Part shown: positions 28,242-37,240 of the stretch, one piece after another
Numbering within the stretch: position 1 is the first letter of the stretch
How the letters are laid out: each line of letters starts with the position of its first letter
Source of the DNA: Halomonas jincaotanensis
GTDB taxonomy: Bacteria > Pseudomonadota > Gammaproteobacteria > Pseudomonadales > Halomonadaceae
Reading direction: 5' to 3'
NCBI RefSeq assembly: GCF_018448785.1
Contig: NZ_JAHCLU010000015.1
Span: 48,983-112,982 of the forward strand
Length of the DNA stretch: 64,000 nt
Translations under genes and position numbers: made by a program
The notes under the pieces: model-generated
What the model was told of the DNA's origin: nothing
The model's input: the letters and a program-made list of their open reading frames with translations, nothing else
Database searches by the model: none

Positions 28242-29915
28242 TTACACCGACCTGGGTTCACTCATCAAGCCCTTGACGATGCCGTAGCAACCCACCAGCA
28301 GCACCAGGGTGAAGGGCAACCCCGTGGTCAGCGCCGCCGTCTGCAGCGCGGCGAGGCCGCCGCCGAGAAGCAGCGCGATGGCCAATGCCCCCTCGATCAG
28401 CGCCCAGAAGATACGCTGGGGCTTGGGAGCGTCCACCTTGCCGCCGGCGGTGATGGAGTCGATCACCAGCGAACCGGAGTCCGAGGAGGTGATGAAGAAC
28501 ACGATCACCAGCGTGATGCCGACGAAGGAGGTGATGGCGCTCAGCGGCAACTGCTCGAGCATGGTGAACAGCTGCAGCTCCAGGTCGGCATCCTGCACCT
28601 GGGTGATGCCGGCATTGACCACCTGGTCGATGGCCGTGGTACCGAAGGCGGTCATCCACACCACCGAGGCCAGGGTCGGCACCAGCAGCACCGAGATCAG
28701 GAACTCACGCACGGTGCGGCCGCGGCTGACGCGGGCGATGAACATGCCGACGAAGGGCGACCAGGCAATCCACCAGGCCCAGTAGAAGGCCGTCCAGCCC
28801 TGGCTGAAGTTGGCATCTTCACGCCCGAACGGCATCGAGAACGCCGGCAGGTGGGTCACGTAGCCGATCAGATTGTCGATCACGCCGGTCGCGATCATCA
28901 GCGTGGGGCCCACGGCAATCACGAACAGCAGCAGCAGGGCGGCAAGCACCATGTTCAACTGGGAGAGACGCTGCACGCCCTTGTCGACGCCGAGCATGAT
29001 CGAGCCCAGAGCCACGAGGGTAATCCCCAGGATCAGCAGCACCAGGGTGGTGTCGCCGGCGGGGATGCCGAACAGATACTCCAGGCCCCCGGCCGCCTGG
29101 GTGGCGCCGATGCCCAGCGAGGTGGTCAGGCCGAAGAGGGTAGCGAATACCGCCAGGATGTCGATCACATGCCCCGGCCAGCCCCAGATGCGCTCATCCA
29201 GGATCGGGTAGAAGATCGAACGCATGGTCAGCGGCAGGCCCTTGTTGAAGGCGAAGATCGCCAGCGACAGGCCGACGATGGCGTAGGCCCCCCAGGGGTG
29301 AAAGCCCCAGTGGAAGATGGTGGCGGCCATGCTCAGGTCGATGGCGCCGGCCTGGTCACCCTCGGCACCGCCCAGGGGGGCCCAGTCGGTGCGCACGCCA
29401 TCCTCGCCCATGCTGATGCCGCCCATGGCCGTGCCGTAGTGGCCCAGCGGCTCCGAGACGCCGTAGAACATCAGCCCGATGCCCATGCCGGCGGCGAACA
29501 GCATCGAAAACCAGCCCGCGTAGCCGAAGTCCGGCGTGGCATCGGCGCCGCCGATGCGCACCTTGCCAAGCGGGGTAAAGATCAGCACCAGCGCCAGGAT
29601 CACGAAGACGTTGGCTCCGAGAATGAAGAACCAGCCAAGATTGGTGGTCAGGAAGCTGAACATGCTGTTGAAGATCGGCTCCATCTGATCCTGCAAGGCC
29701 AGCGTCAGGATCACGAACAGCATGATCACTATCGAGGAAAACAAGAAGACCTTGCCGTGCAGGTCCACGTTGATTCCCATTGGTGAAGCGGTAATGTTGT
29801 CTTGACCGATCACGTAATCGGTATCAATCAAGTTTGCGGCCCCTGAGGGGGCCGGAATGCCTTCGGAGTCGCCGTTGGATCCCCGGGGTTTATCGTCGTT
29901 GGAATGATTTTCCAC
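28242..29915 (-). CDS. BCCT-family betaine/choline transporter, second copy
   Basis: A 557-residue BCCT carrier with GMGIGLMFYGVSEPLGHY and WTAFYWAWWIAWSPFVGMF. A hydrophilic N-terminal tail of about 55 residues and an insertion after the first motif (around GGISMGEDGVRTDWAPLGGA) set it apart from the copy at 0.8-2.4 kb. Such extensions are common in osmotically regulated carriers, so this copy may serve osmoprotection while the other serves catabolism. AGGGAG precedes the ATG. A UspA gene lies 55 bases upstream in the same direction. Confidence 0.9.
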   Translation of the reverse strand: MENHSNDDKPRGSNGDSEGIPAPSGAANLIDTDYVIGQDNITASPMGINVDLHGKVFLFSSIVIMLFVILTLALQDQMEPIFNSMFSFLTTNLGWFFILGANVFVILALVLIFTPLGKVRIGGADATPDFGYAGWFSMLFAAGMGIGLMFYGVSEPLGHYGTAMGGISMGEDGVRTDWAPLGGAEGDQAGAIDLSMAATIFHWGFHPWGAYAIVGLSLAIFAFNKGLPLTMRSIFYPILDERIWGWPGHVIDILAVFATLFGLTTSLGIGATQAAGGLEYLFGIPAGDTTLVLLILGITLVALGSIMLGVDKGVQRLSQLNMVLAALLLLFVIAVGPTLMIATGVIDNLIGYVTHLPAFSMPFGREDANFSQGWTAFYWAWWIAWSPFVGMFIARVSRGRTVREFLISVLLVPTLASVVWMTAFGTTAIDQVVNAGITQVQDADLELQLFTMLEQLPLSAITSFVGITLVIVFFITSSDSGSLVIDSITAGGKVDAPKPQRIFWALIEGALAIALLLGGGLAALQTAALTTGLPFTLVLLVGCYGIVKGLMSEPRSV

Positions 29916-29970
29916 GAATTATCTCCCTGCTGGTGGCGTTGTTAGAAAATTGCCCAGCGTCGCTCTGATG

Positions 29971-30387
29971 TCACGGCCTTATCAGAAAGATCGACGCTTT
30001 TGTGTGGGTGGCTACCTTGCCACCATGAGACGGCATGATGACGTCCAGGTGCTTGGGTGGATGGGTCGGCATGACGACCAGGTCGGCGCCTACGTCATCG
30101 ATCGCCTTGATCAAGAGATCATCGAGATCGGCGACCACGTCGGGGCTGCTGATGGTCTTGGTGCTGACCGGCTGACCATGTACTTGGGCCCGTTCCTTGG
30201 CGAAGGCCTCGAGTTTCTGGGCATATTCCTGTGGTGTCCTGGCCACGCTGCTCGGAGCGTTTGAGGTAGCGCCCACATAACAGACTTCGGCATCGTAGTG
30301 TCGAGCCAGGTCCGCCACCTTTTCCAGTGCCGGCTCGATGACGTCTAGGTGTGCCAAGTCTACCGGTACCATGATCTTGCGATACAT
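29971..30387 (-). CDS. Universal stress protein A family
   Basis: A 138-residue UspA-fold protein: KIMVPVDLAHLDVIEPALEK at the start, VGADLVVMPTHP and a GKVATHTKASIFLIRP tail, where the GxxA..T-type loop is a degenerate ATP site. AAGGAG precedes the ATG at 30387; the longer frame is not supported. It is upstream of a BCCT gene, similar to Halomonas TeaD, a Usp-type regulator beside the TeaABC osmolyte importer, so a regulatory link with the carrier is plausible. Confidence 0.88.
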   Translation of the reverse strand: MYRKIMVPVDLAHLDVIEPALEKVADLARHYDAEVCYVGATSNAPSSVARTPQEYAQKLEAFAKERAQVHGQPVSTKTISSPDVVADLDDLLIKAIDDVGADLVVMPTHPPKHLDVIMPSHGGKVATHTKASIFLIRP

Positions 30388-30745
30388 GTTCAGTCTCCTT
30401 GCTCCCGACAAGGGAGGGGTGTAATGCGCGATTCACGTTACTCCACTACGACATGCTACGCGATGGGGACGGCTCTGCCGAATGCGCTGAGGCGACATCA
30501 CGGCATCACCCCCCTTGCATACCCAATTTCCTGACCGGAGGTACGATTCACGTTCAACGCTGTTTGTCCTCCAGCAGCATTGCGATACAGCCCTGGTACC
30601 CTCTACTGTGAGCCTACATTAGTCAAAACAATAACCTGGGCTCCTGGCAAAACATCATTTGATGGTGCGCGTCTTGCGGAGTGGTCATCGAGACGGTAGA
30701 CAAGTTACGGCTCTGAACCACAGGTAGCCTGATCAGGGAGCTTTC
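30388..30745. promoter_or_regulatory. Divergent control region, 358 bases
   Basis: No gene is supported. It holds the start regions of the uspA/BCCT pair (leftward) and the PotABCD-type operon (rightward). AGGGAG at its right end is the ribosome site of the ATPase gene. I see no clear operator. Confidence 0.4.
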
Positions 30746-31882
30746 ATGCAGCAGATTCTCGACAGAGACGAGGAGTCGTCGGCGCAGGTCGATTCCGCCG
30801 ACTGCTTTGCCCGCTTCATCGATGTACAAAAGAGCTACGATGGCATCGAGTTGGTCGTCAAGGGGTTCAATCTTGATGTACGGCACGGTGAGTTCGTCAC
30901 CTTGCTTGGCCCGTCGGGATCCGGTAAGACGACCTGTCTGATGATGATGGCGGGGTTCGAGACCCCGACCCACGGTCAGATCCTGCTCAAGGGCGAACCG
31001 ATCAACGACCTGCCACCCCACAAGCGTGGCATCGGCATGGTATTCCAGAACTATGCGCTCTTTCCGCACATGACCGTGGCCGAGAACCTGGCCTTTCCTC
31101 TCCAGGTTCGCCATCTCCCGAAGGATGAAATCCGGCGCAAGGTGGACCGAGTTCTCGCCATGGTGCGCCTGGAGGAATTCGGCGCGCGACGTCCCGCCCA
31201 GCTCTCGGGTGGTCAGCAACAGCGAGTCGCGCTGGCCCGGGCGCTGGTATTCGAGCCCGATCTGGTGCTGATGGACGAACCGCTGGGGGCGCTCGACAAG
31301 AACCTGCGCGAGGAAATGCAGTACGAGATCAAGCGCATTCACGCCCGCCTTGGCGTGACCATGATCTACGTCACCCACGATCAGACCGAAGCGCTGACCA
31401 TGTCGGATCGCATCGCGGTCTTCAACGACGGCGTCGTCCAGCAACTCGCCACGCCCGATACGCTCTACGAGGCCCCGGAAAATGCCTTCGTGGCGAGCTT
31501 CATCGGCGAGAATAACCGTCTGCTGGGGGAGGTGATCGAACGTCAGGACGAGCATTGCCGGGTACGTCTCGACAGCGGCGAGACCGTGACGGCGACACCC
31601 ATTGCCTGCGGTGAGGTGGGTACCAGGACCACGTTATCGCTGCGTCCCGAGCGTGTCACCATCTTCGACTACAGCCGTCAGGACGAGCTCGACAACTGCT
31701 TTCGCGGTGAGGTGCTCGAGGTGATCTATCTGGGTGATCATCTGCGCACGCGTCTGCAGGTCTGCGGCAACGATAATTTCATCCTCAAGACACCCAACGC
31801 CAAAGGCCACCCGGCACTCAAGCCCGGCCAGAGCGTTGAGGTCGGTTGGTCCTGGCGTGACTGTCGCGCCCTGGATGCGTGA
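30746..31882 (+). CDS. ABC transporter ATP-binding protein, PotA type
   Basis: A 378-residue ATPase with Walker A GPSGSGKTT, signature LSGGQQQR, Walker B LVLMDEP, a His switch (YVTHDQTEA) and a C-terminal TOBE domain typical of polyamine and related importers. AGGGAG lies just before the ATG. First gene of an operon with a binding protein and two permeases. The substrate may be a polyamine, an opine-like compound or another organic cation; sequence alone does not decide. Confidence 0.9.
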   Translation: MQQILDRDEESSAQVDSADCFARFIDVQKSYDGIELVVKGFNLDVRHGEFVTLLGPSGSGKTTCLMMMAGFETPTHGQILLKGEPINDLPPHKRGIGMVFQNYALFPHMTVAENLAFPLQVRHLPKDEIRRKVDRVLAMVRLEEFGARRPAQLSGGQQQRVALARALVFEPDLVLMDEPLGALDKNLREEMQYEIKRIHARLGVTMIYVTHDQTEALTMSDRIAVFNDGVVQQLATPDTLYEAPENAFVASFIGENNRLLGEVIERQDEHCRVRLDSGETVTATPIACGEVGTRTTLSLRPERVTIFDYSRQDELDNCFRGEVLEVIYLGDHLRTRLQVCGNDNFILKTPNAKGHPALKPGQSVEVGWSWRDCRALDA

Positions 31883-31991
31883 GCACCAGGCTGGGTCGAA
31901 TTATCCCCTAAGACCCGGTCGGCATCGTACCCCGATGCCATGCAAGCGATGTAGCAGAGAACTGAGCAAGAACAACAAACGGAGAAACACC

Positions 31992-33101
31992 ATGAAAACC
32001 CTTAAGACCTATCGTGTGATCAAGGGAACGGGCCTGGCGATAGCCGGCATCTCGGCACTCGCCATCGCGGTCGGTGCCCAGGCCGAGACGCTCAACATCG
32101 TCTCCTGGGGCGGCGCCTACAGCATGAGTCAGCACGAGGCTTACGATAAGCCGTGGATGGAGAAGACCGGCGACGACATCGTCAATATCGACCGTAGCGG
32201 CAACGCGCTGGCCGGTCTGCGCGCTCAGTCCCAGGCCGGCAACGTCACCTGGGATCTGGTCGACATGCTGCCGGCCGATGCCATGATCGCCTGTGCCGAA
32301 GGCCTGATCGAGCCGCTCGATCACGATGAGTTGCTGGCCGATGCCCCAGATGGGACGCCGCCTAGTGAGGACTTCGTCGAAGGCGGGTTGGGCGATTGTT
32401 TCGTGGCATCCATCGTCTATTCCAACATCGTCGCCTTCAACAGCGAGATGTTTCCCGAGGATGACCAGCCCAGCACCATCGAAGACGTTTTCGACCTGGA
32501 AAACTACCCCGGCAAGCGGGCCCTGCTGCGCAAGCCGATCAATAACATGGAATGGGCACTGATCGCCGATGGGGTCGAGCGTGACGAGGTCTACGCCATG
32601 CTCGAGACCGAGGAAGGCGTACAGCGCGCCTTCGACAAGCTCGATACCATCAAGGATGAGGTCATCTGGTGGGAAGAGGGCGCCCAGCCACCCCAGCTGC
32701 TCGCCGACCAGGAAGTCGCCTTCGCCTCCGCCTACAATGGCCGGATTTTCAATGCCATGGTCACCGAGGACCAGCCCTTCGAGATCATCTGGGACGCCCA
32801 GGTGTTCGAGCTGGACGGCTGGGTCGTGCCCACCGGTAAGCTCGACAAGGTAAAGGATTACCTCCATTTCGCCACCGATACCCAGCGACTCGCCGACCAG
32901 GCGCAGTACATCTCCTACGGTCCGGCACGCCTCTCTTCCTCTGAGCTGGTGTCCACCCATGCTGAAACCGGCATCGAGATGACGCCGCACATGCCGACCT
33001 ACGAGCCCAACTTCGAAACGGCGCTGCAGAAGGACGATCTGTTCTGGGCCGACTACAACGATGAGCTAACCCAGCGCTTCAACGCCTGGCTGTCCCGGTA
33101 A
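31992..33101 (+). CDS. Periplasmic binding protein of a PotD-type ABC importer
   Basis: A 369-residue secreted protein with a signal peptide (residues 1 to about 31, ending VGAQA) and a spermidine/putrescine-type binding fold (LNIVSWGGAYSMSQHEAYDK; VIWWEEGAQPPQLLADQEV; FELDGWVVPTG). CGGAGA precedes the ATG at 31992. A hairpin after the gene probably raises its level relative to the permeases. Confidence 0.9.
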   Translation: MKTLKTYRVIKGTGLAIAGISALAIAVGAQAETLNIVSWGGAYSMSQHEAYDKPWMEKTGDDIVNIDRSGNALAGLRAQSQAGNVTWDLVDMLPADAMIACAEGLIEPLDHDELLADAPDGTPPSEDFVEGGLGDCFVASIVYSNIVAFNSEMFPEDDQPSTIEDVFDLENYPGKRALLRKPINNMEWALIADGVERDEVYAMLETEEGVQRAFDKLDTIKDEVIWWEEGAQPPQLLADQEVAFASAYNGRIFNAMVTEDQPFEIIWDAQVFELDGWVVPTGKLDKVKDYLHFATDTQRLADQAQYISYGPARLSSSELVSTHAETGIEMTPHMPTYEPNFETALQKDDLFWADYNDELTQRFNAWLSR

Positions 33102-33108
33102 GGTTCTG

Positions 33109-33136
33109 CCGCCGCCCGGTGAAGATCGGGTGGCGG
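33109..33136 (+). terminator. Intercistronic hairpin
   Basis: A 10-bp stem (33109-33118 with 33127-33136, one G-T pair) sits between the binding-protein and permease genes. Such structures commonly cause partial termination or 3'-end protection, which would explain unequal expression. Confidence 0.5.
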
Positions 33137-33191
33137 TATTGCGTTAGCTGATCATTGCTGATCGCTTCCTTCGCTTGATGGAGAGACCTGC

Positions 33192-34445
33192 GTGTCCGAA
33201 TCTCCTGCAGCCCCCTTGAGAACGGCCGATGGTGTGCCGCTCAAGGTCAGTCTACGTCGCGCCATACGACGTTCGAAAATCAAGGCGCTGTTGCTGGTCG
33301 CGCCGCTACTCACTTTTCTGTTCATCGCCTTCTTGATGCCATTGTTCGAAATGCTCTGGCGCAGTGTCGATAACCCGGAAGTGTCCACCCACCTATCGCG
33401 AACCGTTTCCGCACTGGAAGGCTGGAACGGTGAGGCGTTGCCCGATGAAGCCGCTTTTGCGGCCCTGGCCGAAGACCTTCGCGAAGGCCAGCAGGAGCGC
33501 AACCTGGGCCTGTTGTCCAGCCGCCTGAATTATGAAAAATCGGGCATGCGCTCGACCATCAGCCGTACGGCGCGTCGTGTCAGCACGCTGGAACCGCCGT
33601 ATCGCGAGTCCCTGATCGAGATCAATGATACCTGGGGGGAGCTCGATACCTGGAAACTGATCCAGCGCGAGGCGTCGCCCTACACCATTTCGTATTACCT
33701 GGCGGCGATCGACCGCCAGTTGAGTCCGGACGGCGAGATCGTCAAGGTGCCGGAGCATATGCAGATCCACGCCACCCTATTCTGGCGAACGCTATGGATG
33801 AGCGCCGTTATTACCGGCCTGACGTTACTGCTCGGCTATCCGGTGGCCTTTCTGCTGGCGAGTCTCCCGGCACGTCACTCCAACCTGCTGATGATCCTGG
33901 TATTGCTGCCGTTCTGGACCTCGCTGCTGGTGCGCACCACCACCTGGATCGCCATCCTGCAATCACAGGGCGTACTCAATGACGTGATGGTGGCACTCGG
34001 CGTGATTGCCGATGAGGCACGTTGGCAGATGATCCACAACAAGATGGGTACCATCATCGCCATGACGCACATCCTGCTGCCTTTCATGATCCTGCCGCTC
34101 TACTCGGTGATGAAGACTATCCCACCCAGCTATATGCGGGCGGCGCGCTCGTTGGGTGGCAAGCCGTTTCTCAGCTTCCGCCGAGTCTACTTCCCGCTGA
34201 CGATCCCCGGCATCGCCGCCGGCGGCATCCTGGTGTTCATCCTGTCGATCGGCTACTACATCACGCCGGCCCTGGTGGGCGGGCAGTCGGGTCGCTTCAT
34301 CACCAACTACATCGCCTACCATATGCAGACATCGCTCAACTGGGGTCTGGCAGCCGCCATCGCCTCGATACTGCTGTTCGTGGTGATTATCTGCTATCTG
34401 ATTTTCAATCGCCTGATCGGCGTCGACAAGGTCAAGCTGGGGTAA
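33192..34445 (+). CDS. ABC importer permease, PotB type
   Basis: A 417-residue inner-membrane permease starting at GTG. After the first membrane helix (LLLVAPLLTFLFIAFLMPLF) there is a hydrophilic periplasmic insertion of about 130 residues (roughly 55-190), then five more helices with the EAA-type loop (MRAARSLGGKPFLSFRRVYF). The large insertion makes it longer than standard PotB (about 280) but is known in a subgroup of these importers. Three bases separate it from the next permease. Confidence 0.88.
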   Translation: MSESPAAPLRTADGVPLKVSLRRAIRRSKIKALLLVAPLLTFLFIAFLMPLFEMLWRSVDNPEVSTHLSRTVSALEGWNGEALPDEAAFAALAEDLREGQQERNLGLLSSRLNYEKSGMRSTISRTARRVSTLEPPYRESLIEINDTWGELDTWKLIQREASPYTISYYLAAIDRQLSPDGEIVKVPEHMQIHATLFWRTLWMSAVITGLTLLLGYPVAFLLASLPARHSNLLMILVLLPFWTSLLVRTTTWIAILQSQGVLNDVMVALGVIADEARWQMIHNKMGTIIAMTHILLPFMILPLYSVMKTIPPSYMRAARSLGGKPFLSFRRVYFPLTIPGIAAGGILVFILSIGYYITPALVGGQSGRFITNYIAYHMQTSLNWGLAAAIASILLFVVIICYLIFNRLIGVDKVKLG

Positions 34446-34448
34446 ACG

Positions 34449-35300
34449 ATGGCCATTCCTTCCTACGCCACCCGTGGCGAGCGTATCTGGCATTATCTCT
34501 TTCTGGTCATTTGCGGCCTGGTGTTCCTGTTCCTGATCGGGCCGCTGTTGGTGATCATCCCACTGTCGTTCAATGCCGAGCCCTACTTTACCTTCAGCAA
34601 GGCGATGGTGACTTTCGATCCGGCCGGCTACTCGCTGCGCTGGTATCAGGACTTCTTCACGTCGAGCGAATGGCTCAATGCCATCAAGAACAGCTTTATC
34701 ATCGGCATAGCCTCGACGCTGCTGGCCACGGTGCTGGGGACCTTGGCGGCGCTAGGATTGTCGAGTCGGCACATGCCGGCGCGGGGTGCGATCATGGCCT
34801 TGCTGATCTCGCCGATGATCGTGCCGCTGATCATCTCTGCGGCGGCGATGTTCTTCTTCTTTTCCAAGGTCAATCTCGCCCAGACCTATGTGGGCGTGAT
34901 CCTGGCCCATACGGCGCTGGGTATACCCTTCGTGGTGATCACCGTGACGGCTACGCTGTCGAGCTTCGACACCACGTTGATCCGCGCCGCGCACAGCTTG
35001 GGGGCCAACCCGACACGGACCTTCTTCAAGGTGGTGCTGCCCTTGGTGACCCCGGGGGTGGTGTCGGGGGCGCTGTTTGCCTTCATCACCTCATTCGACG
35101 AGGTCGTGGTGGTGCTGTTCATCGCCGGCCCGGAGCAGCGCACCATGCCGATCCAGATGTGGTCGGGCATTCGCGAGCAGATCAGCCCGACGATTCTCGC
35201 CGTGGCGACACTGCTGGTGCTGCTCTCCATGCTCTTGTTGACCACGCTGGAGCTGCTGCGACGCCGTGGCGAGCGGCTGCGGGGCGTGACGCCAGGCTGA
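34449..35300 (+). CDS. ABC importer permease, PotC type
   Basis: A 283-residue permease with six predicted helices and the EAA loop IRAAHSLGANPTRTFFKVVL. It completes the four-gene importer (ATPase, binding protein, two permeases). Confidence 0.9.
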   Translation: MAIPSYATRGERIWHYLFLVICGLVFLFLIGPLLVIIPLSFNAEPYFTFSKAMVTFDPAGYSLRWYQDFFTSSEWLNAIKNSFIIGIASTLLATVLGTLAALGLSSRHMPARGAIMALLISPMIVPLIISAAAMFFFFSKVNLAQTYVGVILAHTALGIPFVVITVTATLSSFDTTLIRAAHSLGANPTRTFFKVVLPLVTPGVVSGALFAFITSFDEVVVVLFIAGPEQRTMPIQMWSGIREQISPTILAVATLLVLLSMLLLTTLELLRRRGERLRGVTPG

Positions 35301-35364
35301 GAAAAGTCGGTGGCGGTGATGACGCTACGAAATGCGGTAAAAAAAGCACCAACGCAACAAAAAA

Positions 35365-35392
35365 GCGGGGGGCATCCTGGATGCCTCCCCGC
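35365..35392. terminator. Terminator between the PotC-type and proX genes
   Basis: A GC-rich stem of 13 bp with one bulged base (35365-35377 with 35379-35392) is preceded on the + strand by A-rich sequence, giving a T run when read leftward. It is therefore a good terminator for the leftward proVWX operon and may also stop the rightward operon. Confidence 0.7.
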
Positions 35393-35420
35393 TTCGTGAG
35401 GTGCTTTCCGCTATATCGCC

Positions 35421-36296
35421 TTATTCAGCGGCGGAGAGCCATTCCTCGACAACGTCCTGGTTGTCTTCGACCCACTGCTTGGCGTTCTCGTAGGGGTCGG
35501 CGTCGTCTTCCTGATTCATCAGCATGACTTCGCCCATTTGCTCGGGCGTCCACTCGAAGGCCTCCAGGATGGCGTAAGCCTCCGGCATGTCCTCTTCGAG
35601 CCCTTGGCGAGCGATGGTGTGGATCTGCTCGGCGCCACCGTAGACATTCTCGGGATCCTCGAGATACTTGAGGTCCCAGCGAGCGAACTTCCAGTGCGGC
35701 GTCCAGCCGGTGACCACGACGTCTTCCTCGTTCTGAATGGCGTTCGCCAGCGCCGCGGTCATGGTGGCGCCACTACCGCTGCGCAGATCCAGGTCGAGGT
35801 CGTAGGTCTCGATAACTTCCTCGGTCAGGCCCATCAGGCCAGCGCCGGGATCGATACCGATGATCTCGCCGTTGAACGTATCGGCGTTATCGTTGAGTTC
35901 GGCAATGGAGTCAACGTCAGTGTATTCCGGTACGACCAGGCCAAGCTTGGTGCCGTCCAGGTTGACGCCCAGATCTTCCACGTCGTCACCGACGCGTTCC
36001 ATGTAATCGGCATGGGTGGTGGGCAGCCAAGCGGCCACGATGGCATCGGCATCGCCGGTCGCCAGCGACTGCCACATGGCGGCAGCGGACAGCGAGGTCA
36101 TATCGACCTCATAACCGGCCTGTTCCAGCACGGCACGCACCACGTTGGTGGAGGCGACCTCGGAGGACCACTCCACATAAGCGAGATGTACGTTGCCCTT
36201 GTCCTGGGCCTGGGCGGCGCCGGCGGTAAGACCTGCACCCGCGATCAGTGCCAGGCTGGCAAAACGGATATGACGGCTAAGCGGTTGCTTGAGCAT
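35421..36296 (-). CDS. Glycine betaine-type ABC importer, substrate-binding protein
   Basis: A 291-residue OpuAC/ProX-family binding protein with a signal peptide ending AAQA near residue 31. LAYVEWSSEVASTNVVRAVL and GWTPHWKFARWDLKYLEDP carry aromatic residues of the quaternary-amine box. The ATG at 36296 has AGAGGT upstream; the frame's earlier start at 36356 would bury the signal peptide. Last gene of the leftward importer operon. Confidence 0.88.
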   Translation of the reverse strand: MLKQPLSRHIRFASLALIAGAGLTAGAAQAQDKGNVHLAYVEWSSEVASTNVVRAVLEQAGYEVDMTSLSAAAMWQSLATGDADAIVAAWLPTTHADYMERVGDDVEDLGVNLDGTKLGLVVPEYTDVDSIAELNDNADTFNGEIIGIDPGAGLMGLTEEVIETYDLDLDLRSGSGATMTAALANAIQNEEDVVVTGWTPHWKFARWDLKYLEDPENVYGGAEQIHTIARQGLEEDMPEAYAILEAFEWTPEQMGEVMLMNQEDDADPYENAKQWVEDNQDVVEEWLSAAE

Positions 36297-36400
36297 CAAT
36301 CTACCTCTTCTTTGGAGTGACCGTATCAATATGGCGACGGTCACTGAAGAAATCAACCTCCGGCCTCAATGCTCCGGGCGTTAGGGCCCGGCCCTGACGA

Positions 36401-37240
36401 CTAGGACTTGCGTGTCTTGCGCAGCGACTGGGTCAGGCGGTCGAGCAGCATGGCGAGGATGACCACAGCGATGCCGGCCTCGAAGCCATCGCCCGGGCGC
36501 AGGCGCTGGATGGCGCGCCAGACTTCGCTGCCCAGGCCATCGGCACCAATCATCGCGGCGATTACCACCATCGACAGGGCAAGCATGATCGTCTGGTTGA
36601 TGCCGGCCATCACGGTGGGGAGCGACAGCGGCAGCTGCACCTTGAACAGCTTCTGGCGGCTCGTGGCGCCATAGGCGTCGGCGGCCTCGATCAGCTCAAC
36701 GGGCACTTGGCGGATGCCCAGCGTCGTGAAGCGGATCGCCGGCGGCATGGAAAAAATCACGGTGGCGAAGATCGCCGAGACCGAGCCGATCCCGAAGAAG
36801 GGGATCGCCGGGATCAGGTAGACGAATGCCGGCATGGTCTGCATGAAATCGAGTATCGGCATGATCGTCTTGTAGAGCCGCTCGGAGAGAGCCGCGATGA
36901 TACCTACGGGCAGTGCGATGACCACAGCCACCAGTGTCGCGATCACCACCAGGGTGAGGGTCTCGATCATCGGGTCCCAGAGGCCCAGGTTCCAGATCAG
37001 CGCCAGGCCAATCGCCGCCCCAATGCCCAGGCGCAGGCCTGCTGCCTTCCAGCACAACAAGGCAATGATCGCCAACAGCGCCCAGGGCGGAATCCACATC
37101 ATGGCGTCGTTCAGGCCATTGATGCCGGTCTGGGTAACGCGGGAAATTGCTCGGGTGACGATGGAGTATTCACTGGTCAGCCAGGTCAAGCCGCCCTCGA
37201 TCCAATCGCCCAACGGAATGCGCGGAATTTCGATTGCCAT
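36401..37240 (-). CDS. proW: Glycine betaine-type ABC importer, permease
   Basis: A 279-residue permease of the ProW/OpuAB family (LQTMPAFVYLIPAIPFFGIG; IRFTTLGIRQVPVELIEAA, the EAA loop). The ATG overlaps the stop of the ATPase gene by one base (TAATG). It lacks the long N-terminal tail of E. coli ProW. Confidence 0.9.
   Translation of the reverse strand: MAIEIPRIPLGDWIEGGLTWLTSEYSIVTRAISRVTQTGINGLNDAMMWIPPWALLAIIALLCWKAAGLRLGIGAAIGLALIWNLGLWDPMIETLTLVVIATLVAVVIALPVGIIAALSERLYKTIMPILDFMQTMPAFVYLIPAIPFFGIGSVSAIFATVIFSMPPAIRFTTLGIRQVPVELIEAADAYGATSRQKLFKVQLPLSLPTVMAGINQTIMLALSMVVIAAMIGADGLGSEVWRAIQRLRPGDGFEAGIAVVILAMLLDRLTQSLRKTRKS

Noticed and set aside
28239..29786. 515-codon rightward ORF over the second BCCT gene
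   Set aside because: Antisense shadow rich in Gly, Gln, His and Glu; no ribosome site or family features.
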